A stretch of DNA of 64,000 bases from NCBI GenBank assembly GCA_965212145.1, contig CBDBUY010000010.1, positions 62,001-126,000 of the forward strand, given 5' to 3'. Position 1 is the stretch's first letter. Every line of letters starts with the position of its first letter. The notes under the pieces are model-generated. The model saw nothing but the letters and a program-made list of their open reading frames with translations, was not told the origin of the DNA and did not search any database. The position numbers were made by a program, and so were the translations under genes. The DNA comes from JAAEPI01 sp965212145 (GTDB lineage: Bacteria > Bacteroidota > Bacteroidia > Cytophagales > Cyclobacteriaceae). This document shows, piece after piece, positions 35,298-44,018 of this stretch.

Positions 35298-35918
35298 ATG
35301 GTCTCAAAGGCTCCTGATTCAATTGATGAGATATTCGATGCTCCATATGGCCTCATTCTCATGGGCGGACAAAGTACACGAATGGGCCGAGACAAATCGA
35401 AACTCGATTACCATGGAAGGCCGCATGGTGAGCATCTGTTTAAATTACTTTCGGATTTTTTGCCTAAAGTTTATGTCTCCGTTCGCCCTGATCAGGAGGT
35501 CTCATTTACTAATCAGCTAGTTCCAGACCAATTCGACATTGGCGGCCCCTTAAACGGGATCCTTAGTGCCATGACCAGCTTTCCCAACAAGTCATGGTTA
35601 GTTCTTGCCGTAGACCTCCCATTCATTTCTCCGCCATCCATTAGTCGTCTTCTCGAAAGTAGAAATTCAAATTACTACTGTACGGCTTTTGCCTTAAGCA
35701 GCAGCCGATTGCCTGAGCCCCTGGCAGCCATCTGGGAAGCCCATGGACAGTCTGAATTGAAAAATTATGTGGAAGGCGGTGGCAAAAGTCCCAGGGATTT
35801 TTTGATGCATCATGGAACACCGTTGGTGTATCCTGAAAATGATTTGGAATTGATGAACGCCAACACGCCCGAAGAATATGCTGCGGTAAAGTCTAACACA
35901 GCATCTGATCAAGTCTAA
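35298..35918 (+). CDS. mobA: MobA-like molybdenum cofactor guanylyltransferase
   Basis: A 206-residue NTP-transferase that would attach GMP to molybdopterin for bis-MGD enzymes. The nucleotide loop LILMGGQSTRMGRDKSKL is at residues 19-36, and LAVDLPFIS near 112 gives the conserved Asp. Size and motifs fit MobA. The position next to an FdhF/YdeP-type molybdoenzyme, which needs bis-MGD, supports this. MocA-like CTP enzymes are an alternative. Confidence 0.75.
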   Translation: MVSKAPDSIDEIFDAPYGLILMGGQSTRMGRDKSKLDYHGRPHGEHLFKLLSDFLPKVYVSVRPDQEVSFTNQLVPDQFDIGGPLNGILSAMTSFPNKSWLVLAVDLPFISPPSISRLLESRNSNYYCTAFALSSSRLPEPLAAIWEAHGQSELKNYVEGGGKSPRDFLMHHGTPLVYPENDLELMNANTPEEYAAVKSNTASDQV

Positions 35919-36020
35919 AAAAAGGTCACATCAGCAACCGCACTAGCGGCTGCTGCAAACGTGATTTTTCGTATGGTTCAAAAAATAAAAATCAACTTTA
36001 GTAACCAGGAAGAATGTTCA

Positions 36021-37730
36021 TCATTCGACATAATCCTCATCAAAACTTCTAGGATGAGCCAGTGAAATATCCTCGCTTGGTTCGAGACTGGAATGATGCG
36101 AGATGATCTTTCCGTCTTTGATCACGAAGGAAAATCGCAAGTCATTGGTCTCTGGGAATCCCTGTGAATTCCATTTCAGCTGGTATTGGCCGCTATCTAC
36201 TTTCAGACCGTCAACTTTTTGGGTGTTAACCTGATACGGCACTACTTTCAGGTTATCCTTTTCGAATAAGTCTCTGAAAAGATCCTTGACCTGGTCCTTG
36301 TTTCGCCTGAATGTAGTAGACAAAGCAGGTATCATGATGACGTCATCGGCATACAGCGACATCAATGAATTGATATCATGGTTATTCAATGACTTCACCC
36401 ATTTATCGAACACAGGAACAGTGGGTTCTGTGATCATATCTGCTCGTTCCAGGGTACTTCGCTCTTCCTCTGTACCAAATGTCGCTTTGAACTGCGCCCA
36501 TATCTCAGTAGTTGACTGCCCCATCCTGCGCATGAAAATGTATTGGATGATAGCATGTGCAACCAAGAGCAGCAGCAGTCCTTCAAAAATCCCCATTTCA
36601 AAGACTAGCAAGCCGCAGATGCCTGCCATGATGAGCGCATACCTTCCTTCTGATCTCACATGAGCTATGTTGGCGATCATTTTCCAGCCGGAGTACACCA
36701 TGATGATGCCTAGCGCGTATTCTGGTAAATGTGCAAGAATGGATGGGACTAAAACCACTATCAGGAGGACGCCTGATGTAAAGACGTTTGACATTTTGGT
36801 GACTGCTCCAGCCACTGTATTGGTGGTGCTTTTCGCCAAACCATCCAGATTGGTCATCCCTCCAAATAAGGTGGCACCCATATTAGCTATCCAAATAGCC
36901 AGCAAACTGTTATTAGAGTTTGCGTGTCGCTCATATGGATCCATTTTTTCAATGGCCACATTGCTCATGACTTGCTCAATAACGTCAATGGTGCCAAGCA
37001 TAATGGCAAATCCAACCATTTTTAGTAGCATGAAAAGCATTTCTTGCTGATTCAAGCCATTGAAGTGTAGAAGAGGTAGTGCTAATTCGAATGGAACTGA
37101 GTCAATGGCAATCATAGGAAGTGGAGCGAAGAAGCTTAGAATGACACTGGATGCCATAATCACCACATACGGCATGGCCGGCATTTTTCTCTGATAAAAC
37201 TTGTACAGGAAGACAAACAAGATGAACGAGACTATGCTCAAAAGAATCACCATCTCCCGTTCAAAATTCAACCACACATCGGTTTCGTGCTCTATGTCGT
37301 ATAGAAATGGAACAAACTTCAAAGCAATCTTCAAACCAACCCCGGCCAGCAGTCCCTCGACCAAATAGTGGGGGACGATCTGTAGGATAAATCGTTCCCA
37401 TTTGAATCTCCAAACAAGCATTTGGAATACAGCTGTCATTAAAATAACAAATGGCATATTTTCATGTCCGAATACTGATACCCCAAGTGCCAGTGCTGGT
37501 GCCAAACCTGCAGCCACGCCCGGCATACCGGTGTAATTGCCGGGTCTGAATAGGTAGGAAATGAAACTAATTACACCTGCGAAAATCACCGTATACAGCC
37601 CAGTCATTACCGGGTAATCGGACATTAAACAAATGCCAACTGTTAAGGGCACAGCCATTAGCCCGGTAATTGTTCCGGCCATTGCATCTCTCTTAAGATG
37701 CTTCAATGAATCATGGATTCTCTCTTTCAT
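36021..37730 (-). CDS. SulP anion transporter with C-terminal NTF2/SnoaL-like domain
   Basis: A 569-residue protein. Residues ~1-410 form a SulP-type transporter with a dozen hydrophobic segments (DAMAGTITGLMAVPLTVGI start, MPGVAAGLAPALALG, MTNLDGLAKSTTNTVAGA). Instead of the usual cytoplasmic STAS domain, residues ~430-560 look like an NTF2/SnoaL/DUF4440-like fold (FDKWVKSLNNHDINSLMSLY ... RFSFVIKDGKII). The transported anion is unknown. Sulfate or molybdate is plausible from the MobA-like gene and molybdoenzymes on both sides. Start ATG at 37730. Confidence 0.75.
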   Translation of the reverse strand: MKERIHDSLKHLKRDAMAGTITGLMAVPLTVGICLMSDYPVMTGLYTVIFAGVISFISYLFRPGNYTGMPGVAAGLAPALALGVSVFGHENMPFVILMTAVFQMLVWRFKWERFILQIVPHYLVEGLLAGVGLKIALKFVPFLYDIEHETDVWLNFEREMVILLSIVSFILFVFLYKFYQRKMPAMPYVVIMASSVILSFFAPLPMIAIDSVPFELALPLLHFNGLNQQEMLFMLLKMVGFAIMLGTIDVIEQVMSNVAIEKMDPYERHANSNNSLLAIWIANMGATLFGGMTNLDGLAKSTTNTVAGAVTKMSNVFTSGVLLIVVLVPSILAHLPEYALGIIMVYSGWKMIANIAHVRSEGRYALIMAGICGLLVFEMGIFEGLLLLLVAHAIIQYIFMRRMGQSTTEIWAQFKATFGTEEERSTLERADMITEPTVPVFDKWVKSLNNHDINSLMSLYADDVIMIPALSTTFRRNKDQVKDLFRDLFEKDNLKVVPYQVNTQKVDGLKVDSGQYQLKWNSQGFPETNDLRFSFVIKDGKIISHHSSLEPSEDISLAHPRSFDEDYVE

Positions 37731-37824
37731 AATTGAAATAACTTTTTAGTATATAGGATTTGAGGGTCTGGCTTGATCCTGGATTAAGACGGACGGATTT
37801 GTCCGAATGAGTGCACACAAGAGG

Positions 37825-38139
37825 TTATGAATAAACCTTCAGCGATTGATTGGCCAGGTAAATGGGAACACCTCGAAATGGGCTACCTGCCCTCAAACTT
37901 GGATGCAAACGAAACAAGTAGCCCAAACGAGGATTATCCAGATGAACATGTGGTTCAGACTTGAAACCAAGCAGGTCGAGGATTTCATCCGACCTTTCAG
38001 ACTTTCCCTCCGCTTCTTCCAGCACTCTTTCTTCTTGTGCCTCCTCAGAAATATCGATCTGAGAATCGATGATTTGGTTACTAGTGCTAAAGAGTAGGAT
38101 TAAGGCTAGAAACGAAATGATTTGCTTGTTCAAATTCAC
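37825..38139 (-). CDS. Hypothetical small exported protein (104 aa)
   Basis: No family recognised. A hydrophobic N-terminal segment (IISFLALILLF) acts as a signal anchor or signal peptide, followed by an acidic middle (EEAQEERVLEEAEGKSERSDEIL) and a C-terminus rich in Pro and Arg. It is divergent from the Crp/Fnr-type regulator and shares its intergenic palindrome, so co-regulation is possible. Confidence 0.45.
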   Translation of the reverse strand: MNLNKQIISFLALILLFSTSNQIIDSQIDISEEAQEERVLEEAEGKSERSDEILDLLGFKSEPHVHLDNPRLGYLFRLHPSLRAGSPFRGVPIYLANQSLKVYS

Positions 38140-38190
38140 AGCTCAAATTGACCGTGAAACTGAGGAAGAAAAAAGAACTTCAGTTGGCTA

Positions 38191-38214
38191 AAAATGTGAT
38201 AAATGTTACATTTT
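38191..38214. promoter_or_regulatory. Palindromic Crp/Fnr-type site between divergent genes
   Basis: AAAATGT and ACATTTT arms 10 bp apart enclose TGTGATAAATGTTACA, close to the Crp-type TGTGA-N6-TCACA pattern. It lies 25 bp before the TTG start of the Crp/Fnr gene and 51 bp from the divergent gene start. Confidence 0.55.
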
Positions 38215-38239
38215 TAAGCAACCAATCTCCTATGCCGTT

Positions 38240-38929
38240 TTGAAAATCAATATTAAGAAGTTCAACTTTAGAAGCAACGACATCCTTGGCGCCCTGCCCA
38301 CACAACAAAGAGATCTCTTTCTTTCTCACTGTCATGAACTTTTGTTCAAAAAGGGCAAGCTTCTTTTTTACGAAAACGGGATCCCCACTGGTGCGTTTCT
38401 AATGAAATCCGGAAGAGCCAAGATTTACAAAACCGGGCTGGATGGAAAAGATCAAATATTCTACATCTATAAGGCAGGCGATCTTCTTGGTTATCATGCG
38501 CTACTATGTGATGAGAAATTCGAAGACTCTTGTGAGATATTGGAAGAAAGTGTAGTCTTATTTATCAGTAGAGATGATTTTGATCTCATGCTAAAGAAAA
38601 TTCCAAGCTTAAGTCAGCTACTGATCAAAAACATGGCCCACGAATTCGGCGTGCTGGTAAATACGATCACTGTCCTTGCTCAGAAGCCACTTCGAGAACG
38701 TCTGGCTCTTTATTTACTCATTTTGGAGGAGAGATATCAAACCGATCAATCCAATGATATTTCATTGCCAAGAGAAGATCTTGCCAATATCATTGGCACG
38801 GCAAGAGAAAGTTTGGGTAGACTGTTGAAGGAATTTCGGGAAGAAAAACTTATTGAAATCAATCAGAAAAGCATTTTGATAACCGACAGAAATAAACTGA
38901 TCAAGTTATCGTCCTCTCTTTACAATTAA
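38240..38929 (+). CDS. Crp/Fnr family transcriptional regulator
   Basis: A 229-residue regulator. A cyclic-nucleotide-binding-like beta roll occupies residues ~20-125 (FYENGIPTGAFLMKSGRAKIYK, GDLLGYHALL), and a winged-helix Crp-type HTH at ~165-215 (LPREDLANIIGTARESLGRLLKEF). No Fe-S cysteine cluster like that of Fnr is seen. The start is TTG at 38240; no ATG in frame is available upstream. A palindrome immediately upstream suggests autoregulation and control of the divergent gene. Targets may include the adjacent transporter or dehydrogenase genes (inference). Confidence 0.82.
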   Translation: MKINIKKFNFRSNDILGALPTQQRDLFLSHCHELLFKKGKLLFYENGIPTGAFLMKSGRAKIYKTGLDGKDQIFYIYKAGDLLGYHALLCDEKFEDSCEILEESVVLFISRDDFDLMLKKIPSLSQLLIKNMAHEFGVLVNTITVLAQKPLRERLALYLLILEERYQTDQSNDISLPREDLANIIGTARESLGRLLKEFREEKLIEINQKSILITDRNKLIKLSSSLYN

Positions 38930-38970
38930 TGAAAAGGGCGATTTTTAGGCTTTGAATTTTTATAAGTGGC

Positions 38971-38994
38971 TGCCGAATTCCGTTCGGCATTTCT
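38971..38994 (+). terminator. Possible terminator after the Crp/Fnr gene
   Basis: TGCCGAA (38971-38977), loop TTCCG, TTCGGCA (38983-38989), then TTTCTT. The T-run is short. Confidence 0.5.
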
Positions 38995-39028
38995 TAAATT
39001 GTATGCTCCACAAAACTCCAATTAACTC

Positions 39029-39484
39029 ATGGCCACTTTCAATCTTAAAATCAACGGCGAAAAAAAGCAGGTGGATGTAGCACCCGACACCCCCATGCTT
39101 TGGGTGCTCCGCGATCATCTCGACCTGGTCGGCACCAAGTACGGATGCGGTGTAGCAATGTGCGGCGCATGCACAATTCACCTGGATGGTAATGCCGTTC
39201 GCTCCTGCCAGATTCCGGTTTCTGCGGCGGAAGGAAAATCTCTAACCACCATTGAAGGCCTGTCAGAAGATGGTGATCACCCAGTTCAGAAAGCCTGGCT
39301 GGAAGTGGATGTGCCACAATGCGGCTATTGCCAGGCAGGACAAATCATGAATGCGGCAGCTCTTCTCGAAAAAAATTCGAATCCATCGGATGAGGAAATC
39401 GATGCAGCCATGGACGGCAATCTCTGCAGATGTGGAACCTATACCCGAATCAAAAAAGCCATCAAACTGGCGGCTAATTCCTAA
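39029..39484 (+). CDS. 2Fe-2S subunit of an aldehyde/isoquinoline oxidoreductase (IorA-type)
   Basis: A 151-residue electron-transfer subunit of the xanthine dehydrogenase family. The plant-type 2Fe-2S cluster uses Cys40, Cys45, Cys48 and Cys60 (CGVAMCGAC ... C); the second cluster uses Cys98, Cys101, Cys133 and Cys135 (CGYCQAGQ ... CRCG). The small size matches IorA, the alpha subunit of isoquinoline 1-oxidoreductase. It is followed after 17 bp by the large molybdopterin subunit. The partner acceptor is unknown. Confidence 0.9.
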   Translation: MATFNLKINGEKKQVDVAPDTPMLWVLRDHLDLVGTKYGCGVAMCGACTIHLDGNAVRSCQIPVSAAEGKSLTTIEGLSEDGDHPVQKAWLEVDVPQCGYCQAGQIMNAAALLEKNSNPSDEEIDAAMDGNLCRCGTYTRIKKAIKLAANS

Positions 39485-39501
39485 CCTAAAATTTCAGAAA
39501 A

Positions 39502-41730
39502 ATGGCAATCGTAAAAACACACTATAATCGTCGCTCTTTCCTGAAAGTATCAGCAGCTGCCGGTGGTGGCATGATGATCGGATTTAGCTTTTTGACAAAA
39601 TGTACCCCCGCAACAGAGAAAGTTGGGTTACCTGTTCCGAATGAATGGTTCGACATCAATGGCTACATCAAAATTGGCGATACCGGACTAGTCACACTTT
39701 TCAATCCTAATCCTGAAATTGGTCAGAATGTGATGACCTCCATGCCGATGGTCGTGGCGGAAGAGCTGGATGTTAATTGGGAACACGTAGTTGTAGAGCA
39801 AGGCGCTTTGGATGAGGACGCTTTCAAGAATCCGCAGTTTGCAGGAGGAAGTCTTTCGCTCAGACTAGGATGGGATGCGCTGCGAATGGCTGGGGCGGCA
39901 GGTAAATGGATGCTAATGACAGCTGCAGCCAAAGAATGGGGCGTAGACAAATCTGATCTCACGGTAAGTGATGGGGTTATCAAAGAAAAGAATGGCGAAA
40001 GATCCATTGGTTATGGAGAAATCGCCTCGAAAGCCGTAGGGCTTGAGGTGCCTGAGGAGATTGAGTTGAAGGAGCCAAAGGATTACAAAATCATTGGCAC
40101 GGCCAAGAAGAATGTCCGGGGAATGGAGATTGTCACCGGTGCGTCTCAGTTTGGCCTGGACTTCAAGCGTGAGGGTATGAAACTCGCCATGATCGAGCAC
40201 CCGCCTGCCTTCGGGATGAAACTCATCGATTTTAATGCTGACGAAATAAAAGTAATGGATGGGGTAGTTGATGCCTTTGCTATAGACACCACGTTCGACG
40301 AATCAGATCTCGATCCTGGTTGGAGTTGGAGCACGGTAAATGCATTCAATAACCTGATTGTTATTGTGGGCGACTCTACCTGGCAATTGATGAAGGCCAA
40401 AAAGGCCATCAAGGCAAATTGGGAGGCCGTTTCAGAACTCGAAAACTCAGAGATGCATGCAAGTCGACTGGAACAAGATTTGGAAAACGGGACTGTGGAG
40501 GAAAGCAGAAATGACGGGGATACTGAAGCTGCTTTTGCCAAGGCCGCTAGAATTATCGAGCGGACGTACACGTCACCGTTTATGGCTCACAATACCTTGG
40601 AGCCGATGAACTTCTTCGCCAATGTTACTGCTGACAAAGCGGAATTGATCGGGCCAACACAAACACCAAAAGCTCTGGAAGAGGCTGTGGGTAAATTGCT
40701 TGGGCTGCCTATTGAAAAGATCACTGTCGACATGACCCGTATGGGCGGAGGATTTGGTCGTCGGCTCTACACGCACTTTGGTTTGGAGGCTGCAGCCATT
40801 TCGAAAAAATTCGGTGGGCCGATTAAGTTGATTTACAGCCGTGAAGACGATATGACACAGGGGACCTATCGTCCAACCTATCGCTCAGTTTACAAGGCCG
40901 GTCTGGACGAAAACAACAACCTAATCGCCTTTTCAGTAAAGGGTGTTGGTCTACCAGGTGGGCCAGTTTTTCCAAACAGGTTTCCGGCCGGCTCATTGGA
41001 TAATTACTCAGCGGTAAAACTCGGATCCAAAACAAATATCTCCACCGGCGCATGGCGGGCACCTCGCTCCCACTTCACCGCTGGGGCTGAGCAAGCCTTT
41101 CTGGATGAAGTAGCAGAAGCAGCTGGAAAAGACCCGATCGAAATGCGGTTGGAGATGTTCGAACGCGCGAAAAACAATCCGGTTGGAGCTGAATACGATT
41201 ATGATGCCGAGCGCTATGCCGGGGTACTAAAACTGGTCAAAGAAAAATCTGGTTGGGGTAAAGAAACGCCGGGAGTGTATCGGGGAGTGGCGGCCTACTA
41301 TTGCCATGCGTCCTATGTGGCACAGGTCTTCGATATTGTCATGGAAGATGGAAAACCGGTCGTCCAGAAAGTTTGGAATGCAGTGGATTGCGGCATTGTA
41401 GTCAACAAAGACGGTGCAGCAAATATCATCGAAGGAGGTGTTGTTGACGGAATTGGACATGCGATGTACAGCGAGTTGAAATTCGAGAATGGATCACCGG
41501 TCTCCAACAATTTCAACAACTATCAGCTGATACGTCAAAGTCAGGCACCTAGGGAAATTGAGACTTTCTTTGTGGAAAGTGAAATTGCCCCAACAGGACT
41601 TGGTGAGCCAGGATTACCACCGGCCGCTGGCGCTTTGGCTAATGCTTTGTATAAAGCAACAGGGAAGAGATATTATCATAATCCGTTTACAACCGCTGAT
41701 CAGCAGTGGCTGAATTTAGAGGTTGGATGA
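39502..41730 (+). CDS. Molybdopterin-binding subunit, IorB-type
   Basis: A 742-residue large subunit of the xanthine dehydrogenase/isoquinoline oxidoreductase family. RRSFLKVSAAAGGG at residues 10-23 is a Tat signal, so the complex is likely exported after folding. The molybdopterin-binding motif TRMGGGFGRRLY is near 413, and the C-terminal GLGEPGLPPAAGALANAL near 700 includes the catalytic Glu. The substrate is unreadable; such two-subunit IorAB enzymes oxidise aldehydes or N-heterocycles. It needs molybdenum cofactor, matching the nearby MobA-like gene. A strong terminator follows. Confidence 0.9.
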   Translation: MAIVKTHYNRRSFLKVSAAAGGGMMIGFSFLTKCTPATEKVGLPVPNEWFDINGYIKIGDTGLVTLFNPNPEIGQNVMTSMPMVVAEELDVNWEHVVVEQGALDEDAFKNPQFAGGSLSLRLGWDALRMAGAAGKWMLMTAAAKEWGVDKSDLTVSDGVIKEKNGERSIGYGEIASKAVGLEVPEEIELKEPKDYKIIGTAKKNVRGMEIVTGASQFGLDFKREGMKLAMIEHPPAFGMKLIDFNADEIKVMDGVVDAFAIDTTFDESDLDPGWSWSTVNAFNNLIVIVGDSTWQLMKAKKAIKANWEAVSELENSEMHASRLEQDLENGTVEESRNDGDTEAAFAKAARIIERTYTSPFMAHNTLEPMNFFANVTADKAELIGPTQTPKALEEAVGKLLGLPIEKITVDMTRMGGGFGRRLYTHFGLEAAAISKKFGGPIKLIYSREDDMTQGTYRPTYRSVYKAGLDENNNLIAFSVKGVGLPGGPVFPNRFPAGSLDNYSAVKLGSKTNISTGAWRAPRSHFTAGAEQAFLDEVAEAAGKDPIEMRLEMFERAKNNPVGAEYDYDAERYAGVLKLVKEKSGWGKETPGVYRGVAAYYCHASYVAQVFDIVMEDGKPVVQKVWNAVDCGIVVNKDGAANIIEGGVVDGIGHAMYSELKFENGSPVSNNFNNYQLIRQSQAPREIETFFVESEIAPTGLGEPGLPPAAGALANALYKATGKRYYHNPFTTADQQWLNLEVG

Positions 41731-41752
41731 TTGGATAAACTCAGAATTATTT

Positions 41753-41778
41753 AAAGGCGGCACTTGCCGCCTTTTTTT
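41753..41778 (+). terminator. Terminator of the iorAB-type operon
   Basis: AAAGGCGGC, loop ACTT, GCCGCCTTT and a seven-T run. It slightly overlaps the stop of the convergent metallopeptidase gene. Confidence 0.9.
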
Positions 41779-42817
41779 ATGCCGCGTTCAGAATTCGATG
41801 GATAAATTTCATTTTGACGACTACACCGGAGCTGATCACAAACGGGTACACATCGGGCAGGCCCATCGCTCGATTGATGCTGTTCACTGCAAATGAGAGC
41901 GGAACACATGCTTCAACTATTTTATCGAAATCAGCTTCCAAATAAGGGTCAAAAGTGACATCTGTTTGCATGCTGGTAATTTCAGACGAGGGGTCCACTT
42001 TCAATCCAAAGAAATGTGCGGTTTCCACCATGTCCATGATGTGCAGGTAATGCGCCCACGTCTCGGCCCAGTCTTCCCACGGATGAGCCGTCGCATACTT
42101 GCTAATGAAAGATTCCTGCCAATTTTCCTGCGCTCCATTTTCATAATAGCGTTGTAATGCCTCCGAGTAATCCATTCTTTCGTCACCGAAAATAGAACGG
42201 AACTCATTCAACGAGACTTCATCAGGTAAGACCATTTGCTCCCAGTAGTAATGCCCCACTTCGTGCCTCAGGTGCCCGATCAAAGTACGATACGGTTCCA
42301 GTAGCTTCTTTCGAGTTTGTTCTCGAATCACTGAATTCGCCTCGCGCAGTAGAATCGTTATCACTCCATTGGCATGGCCTGTCATCAGACTAGGATTTCC
42401 TTGCTTGGAGACAAAATCAAAACACATCCCGCTTTGATCCACATGCTTGCTGACAACCGGAATTCTCATTTTTATAAGCTGATAAACCAGTCGATGTTTC
42501 GCTACTTCCAAATTTCTCCAGAGTTCAAAATTCTTAGTTGCAGAAAGGTTGGGTATGGTCCGGTTCAGTTGGCAGGCCTCACAAAAATCTTCCAGCGAAG
42601 CAACTTCAACCACCCAATTACACACCTCATGCTCTTTGTTCTTGCAAAACTTATACTCGATCTGCTCTCTATCTGAGATTAGAGGGCTGTTATCCGGATT
42701 GAAGGTAAGCATCATGCGATCAGATGCCCTGTAACCTGACAGATGACCGCACTTTTCACAAACGTAATTTTCAAAAAATAGCGGGTGGTTACAATGGCCG
42801 CATTGAAATATTTTCAT
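41777..42817 (-). CDS. Zinc-ribbon metallopeptidase-like protein
   Basis: A 346-residue protein. Two N-terminal Cys4 zinc ribbons (Cys6, 9, 20, 23 and Cys58, 66, 79, 82) are followed by a zincin motif HEVGH at 185-189 and a downstream DWAETWAHYLH near 246-256. This combination fits the 'putative zinc-binding metallopeptidase' family known from bacterial genomes. The target is unknown. No signal peptide, so it is cytoplasmic. Start ATG at 42817. Confidence 0.75.
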   Translation of the reverse strand: MKIFQCGHCNHPLFFENYVCEKCGHLSGYRASDRMMLTFNPDNSPLISDREQIEYKFCKNKEHEVCNWVVEVASLEDFCEACQLNRTIPNLSATKNFELWRNLEVAKHRLVYQLIKMRIPVVSKHVDQSGMCFDFVSKQGNPSLMTGHANGVITILLREANSVIREQTRKKLLEPYRTLIGHLRHEVGHYYWEQMVLPDEVSLNEFRSIFGDERMDYSEALQRYYENGAQENWQESFISKYATAHPWEDWAETWAHYLHIMDMVETAHFFGLKVDPSSEITSMQTDVTFDPYLEADFDKIVEACVPLSFAVNSINRAMGLPDVYPFVISSGVVVKMKFIHRILNAA

Positions 42818-42898
42818 TTCTGAGGAGTGTTTAATCCATGCAGAGTTAGATAAAATTTAGAGAAGGTTATCCTCGATTGATTTCCTTATTTTTCAAAT

Positions 42899-43474
42899 AT
42901 GGAAAGCCTCCTTGCTGAAATTCGTGCCTGCACTCTTTGTCCGCTCGACCAAGGTCACCGACCGATACTTCAGGCAAGCAAAAAATCTAAGATTCTGCTA
43001 ATCGGGCAGGCGCCAGGTAGAAAAGTCCATGAAACGGGGGTGCCCTGGGATGACCCAAGCGGGCGGAATTTGAGGAAATGGCTTGGTGTAACCGATGAGC
43101 AATTTTACAATCCTGATTTGTTTGCCCTGGTGCCCATGGGCTTTTGCTACCCGGGGCATTCTAAAGGACCCAAACCTAGCGACCTCCCGCCTCGCTCTGA
43201 GTGCGCTCCAAAATGGCATGATCTCTTACTTGACCAAATGCCTGAAATTCAGCTGACTCTTCTCTTTGGGCAGTATGCGCAGAAAAGATATCTGGGTGAT
43301 CGTATGAAAGATTCACTGACCGAAACGGTAAAGAACTATCAGGAGTACTTACCTGATTTTTTGGCCATGCCTCATCCATCACCTCGAAACGGGATCTGGT
43401 TAAGGAAGAATCCGTGGTTTGAGGCGGAGGTGCTACCGGAATTAAAAAGGCGGGTTGGTCGGGCGATCCATTAA
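42899..43474 (+). CDS. Uracil-DNA glycosylase family protein
   Basis: A 191-residue UDG-superfamily protein. LLIGQAPGRKVHETGVPWDDPSG near residues 38-60 resembles the water-activating loop, and AMPHPSPRNG near 158 is the C-terminal minor-groove motif. The N-terminal CTLCPL hints at a family-4-like cluster, but the rest of the Cys set is incomplete, so cluster binding is unsure. Activity on uracil or another base is not provable from sequence. Confidence 0.75.
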   Translation: MESLLAEIRACTLCPLDQGHRPILQASKKSKILLIGQAPGRKVHETGVPWDDPSGRNLRKWLGVTDEQFYNPDLFALVPMGFCYPGHSKGPKPSDLPPRSECAPKWHDLLLDQMPEIQLTLLFGQYAQKRYLGDRMKDSLTETVKNYQEYLPDFLAMPHPSPRNGIWLRKNPWFEAEVLPELKRRVGRAIH

Positions 43475-43540
43475 ATTGAGAAAAAAATTTTCATTTCGTC
43501 CAGTTACTCAGTTCGCAACGTCTGAATATTAAAAATAACT

Positions 43541-43981
43541 ATGGCAAATCCTATTTATTTAAAAGTTGAAAAGCAGTTTGATCATCCTATCGACAAAGTA
43601 TGGGAGAAAGTGGCACTGGGGTTCGGAAATGTAGCCGATTACAATCCGGCCATTGAGTCCTCTCATTTTGATTCTGAAATCAAAAGTGGCGTAGGCACCA
43701 GGCGGCATTGCAACTTCCCCAAGAAGGGCTACATCAAAGAGGAAATAACAGAGTGGGCCGACAAAGAGTCGTTCAAACTGAAATTCATAGAGTCCTCAGT
43801 CCCGATGGGATTTATGGAAAGCAAATTCACTTTCGAAGAGATGACCGGAGGCACATTGCTGACGCAGGAATTTTGGTACCGAATGAAAGCGCCGATGGGC
43901 TGGTTAAGTGGCCTAATGAAAGGTAAGATGAAGAGCACCTTAGTCGGCGGCTTGGACGGTTTGGAAAAATCACTGGGCTAG
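43541..43981 (+). CDS. SRPBCC (START-like) family protein
   Basis: A 146-residue helix-grip-fold protein (polyketide cyclase/dehydrase-like). VEKQFDHPIDKVWEKV at the N-terminus and LLTQEFWYRMKAPMG near residue 107 are typical strands. The ligand is not predictable. Monocistronic by appearance. A second SRPBCC gene of similar size is at 52846. Confidence 0.75.
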   Translation: MANPIYLKVEKQFDHPIDKVWEKVALGFGNVADYNPAIESSHFDSEIKSGVGTRRHCNFPKKGYIKEEITEWADKESFKLKFIESSVPMGFMESKFTFEEMTGGTLLTQEFWYRMKAPMGWLSGLMKGKMKSTLVGGLDGLEKSLG

Positions 43982-44018
43982 CATAAGGATATCAATTGGA
44001 TAAATTGTCGTCTTTGGT

